Notes: generated by a model from the letters alone, not told the origin. 10,765 nt of DNA from Candidatus Iainarchaeum sp. (GCA_018651445.1 JABIDZ010000109.1:1-10765); one strand, 5' to 3'; positions 1 through 6,568 are shown, numbered from the stretch's first letter. Numbers and translations are program-made.

Positions 1-1
1 C

Positions 2-17
2 ATAATAAGCTTATTAT
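2..17. repeat. Perfect 16-bp palindrome at left edge
   Basis: ATAATAAGCTTATTAT is its own reverse complement. It does not extend further, because base 1 (c) does not pair with base 18 (a). It lies between the possible start of a leftward gene at base 3 and the ATPase start at 44, so it could be a regulator site. Its right half (TTATTATAG, 11-19) lies at about the right distance to act as a TATA element for the ATPase gene. In DNA this AT-rich a palindrome of this size could also be chance. No protein partner can be named. Confidence 0.35.
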
Positions 18-22
18 AGTAC

Positions 23-34
23 TTTTTATATAAA
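23..34 (-). promoter_or_regulatory. TATA box, probably for a leaderless gene leaving the window to the left
   Basis: TTTTTATATAAA is the best TATA-like element in the window. Read leftward, its centre is about 26 nt from the ATG formed by the complement of bases 1-3 (cat). That is the same geometry seen at pelA and abce1. Read rightward it would put transcription start near base 55, inside the ATPase gene, so it fits the leftward direction better. Only the putative ATG of the leftward gene is visible, so the gene itself is inferred. Confidence 0.45.
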
Positions 35-43
35 TTGATTTGC

Positions 44-1612
44 ATGAAGTTTACAGACATAAAACTAGCGAAATTAGCGGATACTGCGCTTGGAGAAATA
101 CACAAAGGGCTTACTCATAACTTCTATGATGTAAAACCAGTGCTTTTATCCGAACAAGAAGAAGTTTTTGCAAAAACGTTAGAAAAGGTTATTCAAAGAA
201 AAGCTCCTTTCTCACAACTATCAAGTGATGCGTTGCCAGAGAATTTTGAAGACAAATTTAGGGAAGAAATAACGTTGGCGGTTGAGTTAAATGGTTTACT
301 TGAAAAAATGCCTTCAAGAAAAGTTTTTGTACAATTACTTGAATCGCTAATAAAATTAGTTGCACCGATATCATTCATTGAAAACAAAGCATTGTTCGCT
401 GAAAAGGTTTTGCATTCTTCAATTGGGTTAAAACAATTAGCATTTTTTTCTTTAGAAGATGATTTTGAAGAATTAATGGTGAATGGGCTTGAATCAGTAT
501 TTGTTTTCCATCGAGAATATGGTGTGTGTAAAACAAATATAGTTCTTGATGAAAAAGTTTTCAATAATATTTTGCAAAGAATTGCTTTTTCTATTGGGAC
601 CAATTTTGATTACAAAAATCCTTTGCTTGATGCGAGATTGCCTGATGGTAGTAGAGTTAATGCGACAATGAAAAATGTTTCTCCTAAAGGAATTTCTCTA
701 ACAATAAGAAAGTTTTCACAAGTTCCAATGACTATGCTTGATCTGATTGAAAAGCAAACGATTACTAGTGAAGCTGCTGCATTTTTGTGGATGATGACTG
801 ATGGTTTTGCAATTAATGCAAAAAACATTTTAGTAGTTGGTTCTACTGCGAGTGGGAAAACAACTATGCTAAACGTTTTATCAAATTTTATTCGTTTGAA
901 TGAAAGAATTGTGACAATTGAAGATACTTTGGAAGTGTCTTTGCTTGATCGCGAGAATTGGATTGCTCTTGAAGCAAAACACACGCGGGGAGAAGAAGTA
1001 ATGATGGACGCGTTATTAAAGAATTCTCTGAGAATGCGTCCTGATCGGATTGTGGTTGGAGAAGTGCGAGGAGAAGAAGCCGTTACTTTGTTCACAGCAA
1101 TGGACAATGGACATAATGGTTGTCTTGGAACAATACATGCTAATTCTGCAAGAGATGCAATGACAAAGTTACGTGAAAAACCGTTGGCGGTTCCAGAAGC
1201 AATGCTGCCGTTAGTTGATTTAGTTGTTGTAATGCAAAGGAAGTATTCAAAAGACACTGGAGTGAGTAGAAAAGTTTCTCAAATTGCCGAAGTAACTAGT
1301 ATGGAGCGAAAAGTTTTGCTTGCAAATGTATTTGAACTAAATTCTAATAGATTAGTAAAAACAGATTTGCCTAGTCAGTTACTAGAAGACTTCGCAGAAC
1401 AAAGCTCGATGACAAAAAACGAGGTTAAAAAAGAAATTGAAACAAGACAAATTGTTTTAGAATGGTTGTTAAAAAAACAAATTAGAAAACCACAAGAAGT
1501 ATTAGAGTTTATTCAAAGCTATTATTATGATTCCGAGAAAGTTCTTTCTCTAATATATGGGAATGATGTCGAACAAACGCCGACGGAACAAAATGATTAT
1601 CAACAAGTATAA
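44..1612 (+). CDS. Type II/IV secretion system ATPase (archaeal pilus type)
   Basis: Hexameric motor ATPase of the VirB11/GspE/TadA/ArlI family, which powers assembly of type IV pili or related filaments from the cytoplasmic face of the membrane. Counting from an upstream TTG at 35, an N-terminal helical region of about 130 residues is followed by the N-terminal ATPase-associated domain (DARLPDGSRVN near 200). The Walker A motif is GSTASGKTT at 269-277 (K275). The Walker B/Asp box is RPDRIVVGEVRG at 335-346, and the His box is GHNGCLGTIHANS at 359-371. A C-terminal helical tail with the ExxxRxxVLxWL pattern is typical of archaeal members. The ATG at 44 (522 aa) is preferred because TGAT lies 4 nt before it; the TTG at 35 would add three residues. 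No TadC/ArlJ platform gene follows, which is the usual neighbour. The gene instead ends flush against taw3. The family is certain; which filament it drives is unknown. Confidence 0.93.
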   Translation: MKFTDIKLAKLADTALGEIHKGLTHNFYDVKPVLLSEQEEVFAKTLEKVIQRKAPFSQLSSDALPENFEDKFREEITLAVELNGLLEKMPSRKVFVQLLESLIKLVAPISFIENKALFAEKVLHSSIGLKQLAFFSLEDDFEELMVNGLESVFVFHREYGVCKTNIVLDEKVFNNILQRIAFSIGTNFDYKNPLLDARLPDGSRVNATMKNVSPKGISLTIRKFSQVPMTMLDLIEKQTITSEAAAFLWMMTDGFAINAKNILVVGSTASGKTTMLNVLSNFIRLNERIVTIEDTLEVSLLDRENWIALEAKHTRGEEVMMDALLKNSLRMRPDRIVVGEVRGEEAVTLFTAMDNGHNGCLGTIHANSARDAMTKLREKPLAVPEAMLPLVDLVVVMQRKYSKDTGVSRKVSQIAEVTSMERKVLLANVFELNSNRLVKTDLPSQLLEDFAEQSSMTKNEVKKEIETRQIVLEWLLKKQIRKPQEVLEFIQSYYYDSEKVLSLIYGNDVEQTPTEQNDYQQV

Positions 1613-2233
1613 TTAGTTCTTTTTAGTTTGTTTAGTCTTTTTCTTTAATTCTTTTTTTAGTTCTTGTCCTAACTTTTTCAAAGCTTTTTGATTTTTAACA
1701 AATTTTTGGTTAGCTTTTTTTACAATATATTTTAGCATTTCGTCGTCAATCATAACTTTTCCGTTTTCTTTTACGGGTAAATTGATATTGTGTGCTCCGA
1801 GCATTTCGATCAAAAACTTTCCTTCTTTTGCAACATTTATTCCGCTTTTTTTTGCTCCAGATCTTCCGCTTGCAGCCAAAACGCGTCGAGCATTCGCAAG
1901 ATTATTTGCAACTAGGTGGAAAATAAGTGGTTCTTGTTTAAACCAAAGAACTTCGCCGTTATACTTTTCAATACCTTCTTTTACTTCGGCGAACGTTACT
2001 TTTCGATGCCATTTTCGATGAAACGCACTTTCTTTTTTGCTTTCGCGCGCATCGAGTCCAACAAGAGTTATTCGTCCTGCACAACAACTACTTGTAAAGA
2101 AATCGTCGAGTTCTTTGATAAAATCACAGATAGAAATGAATTCTAGGTCCATTTTACCGTCTTTTTTAGCTTTTTCGAATGTGGCGTTGTGATGCTGTTT
2201 TAGCATTTTAAATCGGCTTTGTGCTTTATCCAT
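1613..2233 (-). CDS. taw3: tRNA(Phe) wyosine-pathway N4-methyltransferase Taw3/TYW3
   Basis: Taw3 uses S-adenosylmethionine to N4-methylate the 7-aminocarboxypropyl-demethylwyosine at position 37 of tRNA-Phe, a step that supports reading-frame maintenance. The 206-aa length fits the archaeal family. Recognisable motifs are the FFTSSCCAGRI signature (46-56), WHRKV (75-79), KQEPLIFH (99-106), SGAKKSGI (125-132) and the C-terminal NLPVKxNGKVMIDDE block (151-165). From memory, the human signature reads FTTSSCAGRI, so Cys50 sits where Ser is usual and Cys51 aligns with the conserved Cys. The last 35 residues are very Lys-rich. Upstream is AAAGGTACTTCT before the ATG, with only a weak GGT that could act as a ribosome site. 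The gene is divergent from the secreted-protein gene across 47 bp and convergent with the ATPase at zero distance. Other wyosine genes (taw1, taw2, trm5) are not in view. Confidence 0.93.
   Translation of the reverse strand: MDKAQSRFKMLKQHHNATFEKAKKDGKMDLEFISICDFIKELDDFFTSSCCAGRITLVGLDARESKKESAFHRKWHRKVTFAEVKEGIEKYNGEVLWFKQEPLIFHLVANNLANARRVLAASGRSGAKKSGINVAKEGKFLIEMLGAHNINLPVKENGKVMIDDEMLKYIVKKANQKFVKNQKALKKLGQELKKELKKKTKQTKKN
1652..1658 (+). terminator. Candidate U-tract terminator for the ATPase gene
   Basis: A run of seven T on the + strand starts 39 nt after the ATPase stop codon, inside the lysine-rich 3' end of taw3. A second T7 run is at 1716-1722. Archaeal RNA polymerase commonly terminates at such U-tracts without a hairpin. 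The intergenic distance to taw3 is zero, so the ATPase transcript must end inside taw3. AT-rich sequence makes T runs common, so this is inference. Confidence 0.35.
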
Positions 2234-2280
2234 AGAAGTACCTTTTTATTTTATTCCTAACCTAAGTAATTTGATTTGCA
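2234..2280. promoter_or_regulatory. Divergent intergenic promoter region, taw3 / secreted protein
   Basis: This 47-bp gap must hold promoters for both directions. Rightward, TTTTTATTTTATT (2243-2255) is a weak TATA-like element about 33 nt from the ATG at 2281, and TGAT (2272-2275) sits 5 nt before that ATG. Leftward, only an A-rich tract and a GGT about 8 nt before the taw3 ATG are seen. Neither start site can be fixed from sequence alone. Confidence 0.4.
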
Positions 2281-3069
2281 ATGTTTAAAAAAGCATTTAT
2301 TGTATTGTCTCTGCTGATGCTGTTATTGATTACGTCAACAGCCTTTAGCGCAAGACTAGTAGATCCGATTTCAAAAGAAATTGTGTTTGGTGATTTTGCA
2401 GGATCTATTGTTCCAGGAAGTACGCTAGAATTAATTGTTTCAAAAGAACTAGGTAAATTTGATTCATTAGAAGTAACAAGTACGCTTCCAGAGTATTTTG
2501 ATGTTCGCGTTGAAGACTATTTAGAAGCAATCAAGATTTACATAAGTGCTTCAAAGGAAACTCCGCTAGAATCTTATAACTTGGACTTTATTTTAAAAGG
2601 AGAATATGATGAAGAGCGAGTAAATATTTATTTTAGTGTTGAAGAAGATTTGTTAGATGTTTCTTTAAATAATTATTCGGCAGAAACATTTGTGAATGAT
2701 ACTGCAGTATATGAATTTTCTTTAATTAATAATTCACACGGAGACATAGAATTTTTTATACGGCCTAACTTGCCGTGGTACTGGTTATCTGAAAAAAGTC
2801 ATGCAGTTGATTATTACAAAAAAGTAGTTGTTCCAAAAAAATCTATTGTAAAAGACACACTTATTATTTCTCCAAGAGTTTCTGGAGAACGCGCGTTTAA
2901 TACGTTAATTAGTTTTGGTAACAACGAAAAAGAATTTTCTTTGTTAGTGAATACAAAACCCACTTTTGGTGGAAAGTTTAGTGCAGTATTTAATGGATTT
3001 CCATTTTATTCTTTCTCTCTAACTCCAAGTTATTATTTAACTGGGGTATTAACTTTGTTCTTTGGATAA
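2281..3069 (+). CDS. Secreted or surface protein of unknown function, signal peptide
   Basis: I do not recognise a named family. The protein is 262 aa and starts with a clear Sec-type signal peptide: Lys at 3-4, a Leu-rich hydrophobic core (about 6-18), and a likely cut after the AFS at 21-23. The rest alternates short polar and hydrophobic stretches in a pattern suggesting beta-sandwich (Ig-like) domains, such as those found in archaeal surface proteins; that is inference from residue pattern. Several Asn-X-Ser/Thr sites (for example NNS and NDT near 131-152) could be N-glycosylated. The last 25 residues (FPFYSFSL...LTLFFG) are moderately hydrophobic with no charged tail, so a membrane anchor is uncertain. 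TGAT precedes the ATG by 5 nt. The elp3 gene follows in the same reading frame, 30 nt after the stop, so the two may be cotranscribed. Confidence 0.75.
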   Translation: MFKKAFIVLSLLMLLLITSTAFSARLVDPISKEIVFGDFAGSIVPGSTLELIVSKELGKFDSLEVTSTLPEYFDVRVEDYLEAIKIYISASKETPLESYNLDFILKGEYDEERVNIYFSVEEDLLDVSLNNYSAETFVNDTAVYEFSLINNSHGDIEFFIRPNLPWYWLSEKSHAVDYYKKVVVPKKSIVKDTLIISPRVSGERAFNTLISFGNNEKEFSLLVNTKPTFGGKFSAVFNGFPFYSFSLTPSYYLTGVLTLFFG

Positions 3070-3091
3070 ATTCTTTTGTATGATTATTTTT

Positions 3092-3096
3092 GTGAT
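3092..3096 (+). promoter_or_regulatory. GTGAT ribosome binding site deciding the elp3 start
   Basis: GTGAT ends 3 nt before the ATG at 3100 and can pair with AUCAC of the archaeal 16S tail. It favours ATG 3100 over the in-frame TTG at 3076 and GTG at 3097, which would lie before or inside the pairing region. Confidence 0.5.
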
Positions 3097-3099
3097 GTG

Positions 3100-4680
3100 A
3101 TGGAGTCTTTAGAGAATCGAATAGCTTATGCGAAATCAATCGCAAGGGATATTAGAAAAGGAAAGATAAACACTTTGCGCGAACTAGACCAGCGACAGTT
3201 TTTTTGGTGCAAGGAACACAAACTAAATGAAGTTCCAACAAGACCATTTGTTTTAAAACAAATAAAGAATCCTTCTAAAAAAATTATTAAGTTGCTGTCA
3301 ATTAAACCAACTAGGAGTCTTTCAGGTGTACAAGTGATTGCAATAATGCTTCCTCCATTTGATTGTCCTGGAAAGTGTGTGTATTGTCCAACTTCTTTTT
3401 CGGATAAATCTGCTCCAAAATCATATACTGGTTTTGAGCCTTCTGCAATGCGAGGGCAACGGCTTAATTTTGATCCTTATAAAATTGCACAAAACCGAAT
3501 AGAACAATTAGATGCAACAGGAAATAATGCTGAAAAGATCGAATTGATTTTTCAAGGAAGTTCTTTTACAGTGTTACCAAAAAAAGAACAAGAAAAAGTT
3601 GTAAAAAGAGCTTTGGAAGGAGTAATGGGAAAAAGATTTTCTTCTTTCACAAAAACAAAGAAAGCTGCTGAAACTTCTAAGCGAAGAGTTGTTGGAACAA
3701 CATTTGAAACTCGACCAGATTATTGTACACAAAAAGATATCGAACAAATGCTTCGTCTTGGCGGAACAAGAGTAGAACTTGGCGTGCAAAACATTGATGA
3801 TGCAATTTACACTAAAATTAAACGAGGGCACACAGTTAATGACGTTATCGATTCAACTGCGCGCTTAAAAGATTCTGCTTTCAAAGTGTTGTATCATTTA
3901 ATGCCGGGACTTCCAGGAAGCACGTACAAAAAGGATCTTAAAAATTTCAAAGAAGTTTTTACAAATCCTAAGTTTAAACCAGATATGGTTAAATTTTATC
4001 CTTGTTTAGTAATAAAAGGAACTAAGCTTTATCGTGAATGGAAAAAAGGGGAGTTTACTCCGTTAAATGAAAAAAAAGCAGTTAAGTTACTCGCAGATAT
4101 AAAAGAATCTATTCCTCCATGGGTTCGCATAATGCGAGTAAACCGAGATATTCCTAGTAACGTTATTAGTGCGGGGATTAAGAAAACAAATCTAAGACAA
4201 ATGGTTCAAAAAGAACTAGGTGTGCGAGGAGAAAAATGTAATTGTATTCGTTGTAGAGAAATTGGTTTGAACGATCGTAAAAAAGAAGATAAAAACAAGC
4301 CAAAATTAAAAACGACTTTTTATGATGCGTCAGGTGGAGAAGAAGCTTTTATTTCATTTGAAACAAAGAATCACTTGTACGGCTTTTTACGTTTGCGAAA
4401 ACCGGCAGAGCCGTTTCTAAAACAAATTACTGATCGAACTGCGTTAATCCGAGAGTTACACGTTTATGGAAAATCATTGCCTTTGGGAGGTAAAAAGAGT
4501 TTGTTGTCACAACAACACAAAGGCTATGGGAAATTGTTAATGGAAGAAGCACAAAAAATTGCAAAAGACCGTTTTGATGCAAATAAACTAGTTGTTATTT
4601 CAGGAATTGGTGTGCGAGAATATTATCGAAAAAACTTTAATTATCGACTCGAAGAACCATTTATTTCTAAAAAAATTTAA
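3100..4680 (+). CDS. elp3: Archaeal Elp3, tRNA wobble-uridine radical SAM/acetyltransferase
   Basis: Elp3 forms the carboxymethyl-type modification on wobble uridine 34 of tRNA, using acetyl-CoA and a radical SAM centre. In archaea it works without the other Elongator subunits. The protein is 526 aa from ATG 3100, a normal family length. A basic N-terminal tRNA-binding region is followed by the 4Fe-4S cysteines C89, C93 and C96 (CPGKCVYC). Next come the radical SAM barrel motifs ETRPDYC and RLGGTRVELGVQN, a zinc-type CNCIRC at 380-385, and a C-terminal GNAT acetyltransferase domain with HKGYGKLL at 473-480 and VISGIGVREYYRK near the end. All active segments are present. The first cysteine spacing is C-x3-C, whereas archaeal Elp3 proteins I recall have one more residue (CPHGKC). 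The gene sits between the secreted-protein gene and the nuclease gene, with gaps of 30 and 24 nt. Confidence 0.96.
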   Translation: MESLENRIAYAKSIARDIRKGKINTLRELDQRQFFWCKEHKLNEVPTRPFVLKQIKNPSKKIIKLLSIKPTRSLSGVQVIAIMLPPFDCPGKCVYCPTSFSDKSAPKSYTGFEPSAMRGQRLNFDPYKIAQNRIEQLDATGNNAEKIELIFQGSSFTVLPKKEQEKVVKRALEGVMGKRFSSFTKTKKAAETSKRRVVGTTFETRPDYCTQKDIEQMLRLGGTRVELGVQNIDDAIYTKIKRGHTVNDVIDSTARLKDSAFKVLYHLMPGLPGSTYKKDLKNFKEVFTNPKFKPDMVKFYPCLVIKGTKLYREWKKGEFTPLNEKKAVKLLADIKESIPPWVRIMRVNRDIPSNVISAGIKKTNLRQMVQKELGVRGEKCNCIRCREIGLNDRKKEDKNKPKLKTTFYDASGGEEAFISFETKNHLYGFLRLRKPAEPFLKQITDRTALIRELHVYGKSLPLGGKKSLLSQQHKGYGKLLMEEAQKIAKDRFDANKLVVISGIGVREYYRKNFNYRLEEPFISKKI

Positions 4681-4696
4681 TAAGAACAAGTGCGTT

Positions 4697-4700
4697 TGAT
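4697..4700 (+). promoter_or_regulatory. TGAT ribosome binding site deciding the nuclease start
   Basis: TGAT lies 4 nt before the ATG at 4705 and inside the extension that would begin at GTG 4690. The same spacing occurs before the other rightward genes, so ATG 4705 is preferred. The choice matters because the longer form would add an Arg before the membrane helix. Confidence 0.45.
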
Positions 4701-4704
4701 TAAT

Positions 4705-5064
4705 ATGTTCGAATTAGTTTTGTTAGTCCTAGTAATTATTCTAATTCTTGTCGTGGTTGCGCTTCTCACACAAGTATTTTCATTAAAAGACGAGTTAGCT
4801 TCAATTCATTATCTAAAACGTTCTCAAAGCGTTAAATATGGTCAATTAACCGAACAATGGATTCCGTTTAGTAAGGGCTTTCCGTTTAATTCTCAAAACT
4901 TTCGTTTCATTGGTAAACCGATTGATGGAATTTCTTTTGAAGATGACAAAGTTGTTTTTGTTGAATTCAAAACAAATAAATCTGGTTTGAGCGAGGTACA
5001 AAGAAAAGTAAAAGACTTAATTGAACGAAAACAAGTTGAGTGGTTTGAATTAAAAATCAAATAA
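4705..5064 (+). CDS. Membrane-anchored PD-(D/E)XK endonuclease-like protein (COG4741 type)
   Basis: A 119-aa protein resembling the archaeal family described as predicted secreted endonucleases, distantly related to Holliday junction resolvase Hjc. One hydrophobic helix (about residues 3-24) is followed by a basic linker. The nuclease-like domain contains GQLTEQ (46-51), FPFN (59-62), IGKPIDGI (69-76) with D74, and VEFKT (86-90) with E87 and K89. The D...ExK set is the PD-(D/E)XK catalytic core. SxLSxxQ (93-99) is also typical of the family. Positive charges (K28, K38, R39, K44) lie after the helix and none before it. The positive-inside rule therefore puts the nuclease domain in the cytoplasm rather than outside. 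The gene follows elp3 by 24 nt and converges on pelA with 9 bp between. Substrate and role are unknown. Confidence 0.82.
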   Translation: MFELVLLVLVIILILVVVALLTQVFSLKDELASIHYLKRSQSVKYGQLTEQWIPFSKGFPFNSQNFRFIGKPIDGISFEDDKVVFVEFKTNKSGLSEVQRKVKDLIERKQVEWFELKIK

Positions 5065-5073
5065 TTTCGTAAC

Positions 5074-6102
5074 TTATTTCTTCTTATAATGTAGTATCGC
5101 AGTGATTCCGCCAAAGTTGTAGATTGTTTTTTCTTGTGGGTTTTTTGAAGAAATAATGTTAACACTACACTTCATTTTTTCTGCAAGATCCATTATCTTT
5201 TCAGTTTTTTCTCGATTTTCCATCAAAAAGGTTTCACTAACAATGACTTTTGCAACTAAACCGTTTGTAATTGCTTCGCTAACTTCGAATACGCCATACT
5301 CGGCTTTATTTTTTGGCAGAGATTCAACTAGTTCTTCAATCAACTGAGTTTCTTTTGTTAATTGAATTTCTTTTTCTATTTTGTTTAGTTTTCCTTGTGA
5401 AAGTAATTCGCGAAAACCGGTTTCGCCTATCGAATTAACAACTTCAACAAGAATAGGTATTTTCAAAGCTTTTTCATCTAAAAACTTTTTGAAATTGTCT
5501 TTTGTAAACCCTGGGCCAGCTAGCAAAATCTTTTTTGGTGAGAGTAAATTAATTTTATCAAGTATTTTTTTGAAATAATCGCTTTTCTTTTCTTCAAATC
5601 GTTTACCTTGTTTTCCGGAACTAATTTTTGCTTTTTTATTAATAGAAAATTGATTGATAAAAGCGAGTTCGGAACTTTCATCGTCCATTAAAATAACTAG
5701 TAACTTAGCTGAAGCACTTTCTTTTTCAGCTTTTTTTAGTCTTTCGATTTGCCATTGTTTTAATTGTTTTTTTCTAAACTTAATTTTTTCTCCAATCCCA
5801 ACGTCAATACTTTGGTGTGCTTTTAATTCAATAAATTCAATAGGTTTTCCGCCAACGATAACTCCGCCAATTTTCAAATTTTCACTAAACTCTTGAAACG
5901 ACACCTTTTCAACGCTAAGTTCAACAAAGATCGTTTGTCTAATAGTTTTTTCTCCTTCTTTTGAAGGTTTTATTTTTCTATCCGTTTTGCCAAAAACGAT
6001 GTCGCCAGTGTCCACTACCTTTTCTAGATGCCATAAGTCGTCAAGACTCTCCGTTAGCACGGTTATTTCGTTCAATTTGTTGTCAATTTTTAGGATTTTC
6101 AT
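5074..6102 (-). CDS. pelA: aPelota, ribosome rescue factor
   Basis: aPelota is the archaeal Pelota/Dom34 protein. With aEF1A it enters the A site of stalled ribosomes, and with ABCE1 it splits them; in archaea aEF1A-aPelota also serves the Hbs1-like role. From ATG 6102 the protein is 342 aa, a usual length. It has an N-terminal Sm-like domain (about 1-125), a central domain (about 126-255) with the AGPGF turn at 195-199, and a C-terminal eRF1 domain 3-like fold (about 256-338) ending in NFGGITAILHY. The expected absence of a GGQ motif is observed. A GTG at 6123 would add seven residues, but TTTATTTAAA centred about 27 nt upstream of ATG 6102 suggests a leaderless transcript starting there. 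The gene is divergent from the Nudix gene, and abce1, encoding its functional partner, lies just beyond that gene on the same strand. Confidence 0.95.
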   Translation of the reverse strand: MKILKIDNKLNEITVLTESLDDLWHLEKVVDTGDIVFGKTDRKIKPSKEGEKTIRQTIFVELSVEKVSFQEFSENLKIGGVIVGGKPIEFIELKAHQSIDVGIGEKIKFRKKQLKQWQIERLKKAEKESASAKLLVILMDDESSELAFINQFSINKKAKISSGKQGKRFEEKKSDYFKKILDKINLLSPKKILLAGPGFTKDNFKKFLDEKALKIPILVEVVNSIGETGFRELLSQGKLNKIEKEIQLTKETQLIEELVESLPKNKAEYGVFEVSEAITNGLVAKVIVSETFLMENREKTEKIMDLAEKMKCSVNIISSKNPQEKTIYNFGGITAILHYKKK

Positions 6103-6124
6103 AAAAAAACAGTCCTCAAACACG

Positions 6125-6134
6125 TTTAAATAAA
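6125..6134. promoter_or_regulatory. Shared TATA-like element between pelA and the Nudix gene
   Basis: TTTAAATAAA reads as a TATA-like element in both directions. Leftward (TTTATTTAAA) it is about 27 nt from the pelA ATG at 6102, which predicts a leaderless mRNA. Rightward it predicts a start near 6155, giving a leader of about 16 nt before ATG 6171 that contains the TGAT at 6163-6166. One element could thus serve two promoters in a 68-bp gap. Confidence 0.5.
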
Positions 6135-6170
6135 CTATGTGGCGTAATTTAATCCCTATGGATGATTAGA

Positions 6171-6560
6171 ATGGTTAGTGTAGTAGAAGCAATAATTCAT
6201 GATAACGACGGTAAAGTGTTATTACTCAAAAGAAGCGATAAGAATAGATATTACTTAGGAAAATGGCAATTGCCTGGTGGAAAGGTTGAGGGCGAAGAAA
6301 CGCTAGAAGAAGCGATTCAAAGAGAAGTTTTTGAAGAGACGGGTTATTATTGTTCTGAATTAGAATTAAAAAAAGAAGTTTGTTTTCTAAGTGATACTCG
6401 CGGAAAAGAAGAAAAAGTGTGTTTAACTGTTTTTTATTGTAAAGTAGGTGGTGACTTGTCTTTGAGTGACGATCACAAAGCACATAGTTTTTTTGAAAAA
6501 CATGCAATTGAAAAAGAAGAGTTAACTCCTGAATCAAAAAAAGCTCTTTTTGAAGAATAA
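6171..6560 (+). CDS. Nudix hydrolase
   Basis: A small Nudix-fold hydrolase of 129 aa, expected to cleave a nucleoside diphosphate linked to another group, with Mg2+ or Mn2+. The full Nudix box GX5EX7REVXEEXGY is present starting at the second G of LPGGKVEG (about residues 39-61), with the catalytic helix REVFEETG intact. The N-terminal strand VSVVEAIIHD and the KWQLPGG entry are typical of MutT/NTP-pyrophosphatase-like members. The substrate cannot be told from sequence; sanitising oxidised nucleotides, ADP-ribose hydrolysis or RNA cap-like substrates are all possible. ATG 6162 is an alternative start adding three residues. ATG 6171 is preferred for the TGAT 4 nt upstream. The gene is divergent from pelA and converges on abce1 with 6 bp between stop codons. 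Confidence 0.93.
   Translation: MVSVVEAIIHDNDGKVLLLKRSDKNRYYLGKWQLPGGKVEGEETLEEAIQREVFEETGYYCSELELKKEVCFLSDTRGKEEKVCLTVFYCKVGGDLSLSDDHKAHSFFEKHAIEKEELTPESKKALFEE
6536..6542 (-). terminator. U-tract terminator for abce1 inside the Nudix coding end
   Basis: Seven A on the + strand (U7 on the leftward transcript) start 25 nt past the abce1 stop codon. They come from the Lys codons of the Nudix C-terminus (SKKALFEE). Together with the T7 at 6562-6568 this gives reciprocal terminators at the convergent junction. Inference from position and base run only. Confidence 0.4.
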
Positions 6561-6561
6561 C

Positions 6562-6568
6562 TTTTTTT
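6562..6568 (+). terminator. U-tract terminator for the Nudix gene
   Basis: Seven T follow the Nudix stop codon after a single C and overlap the abce1 stop codon (6567-6569). This is a typical hairpin-free archaeal terminator position. No strong hairpin precedes it. Confidence 0.5.

Noticed and set aside
193..603. 136-codon antisense frame at the start of the ATPase gene
   Set aside because: Low-complexity Ser/Phe/Asn composition opposite a real coding region, with no independent support.
610..1257. 215-codon open frame antisense to the ATPase gene
   Set aside because: It lies wholly opposite the most conserved ATPase motifs, is unusually rich in Ser and Ile, and has no domain or ribosome site. 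It is a shadow of the real gene.
3067..3102. Possible readthrough fusion of the secreted protein with Elp3, since both are in the same frame with one stop codon between
   Set aside because: The linking codons add nothing domain-like, Elp3 has its own GTGAT and ATG, and a cytoplasmic enzyme fused to a signal peptide makes no sense. One-in-three frame coincidence.
6535..6556. Hairpin terminator around AAAAAAAGCTCTTTTT
   Set aside because: The inverted repeat is imperfect (a mismatch next to the AGCT core) and lies in Nudix codons; the U7 run alone is the better terminator candidate.
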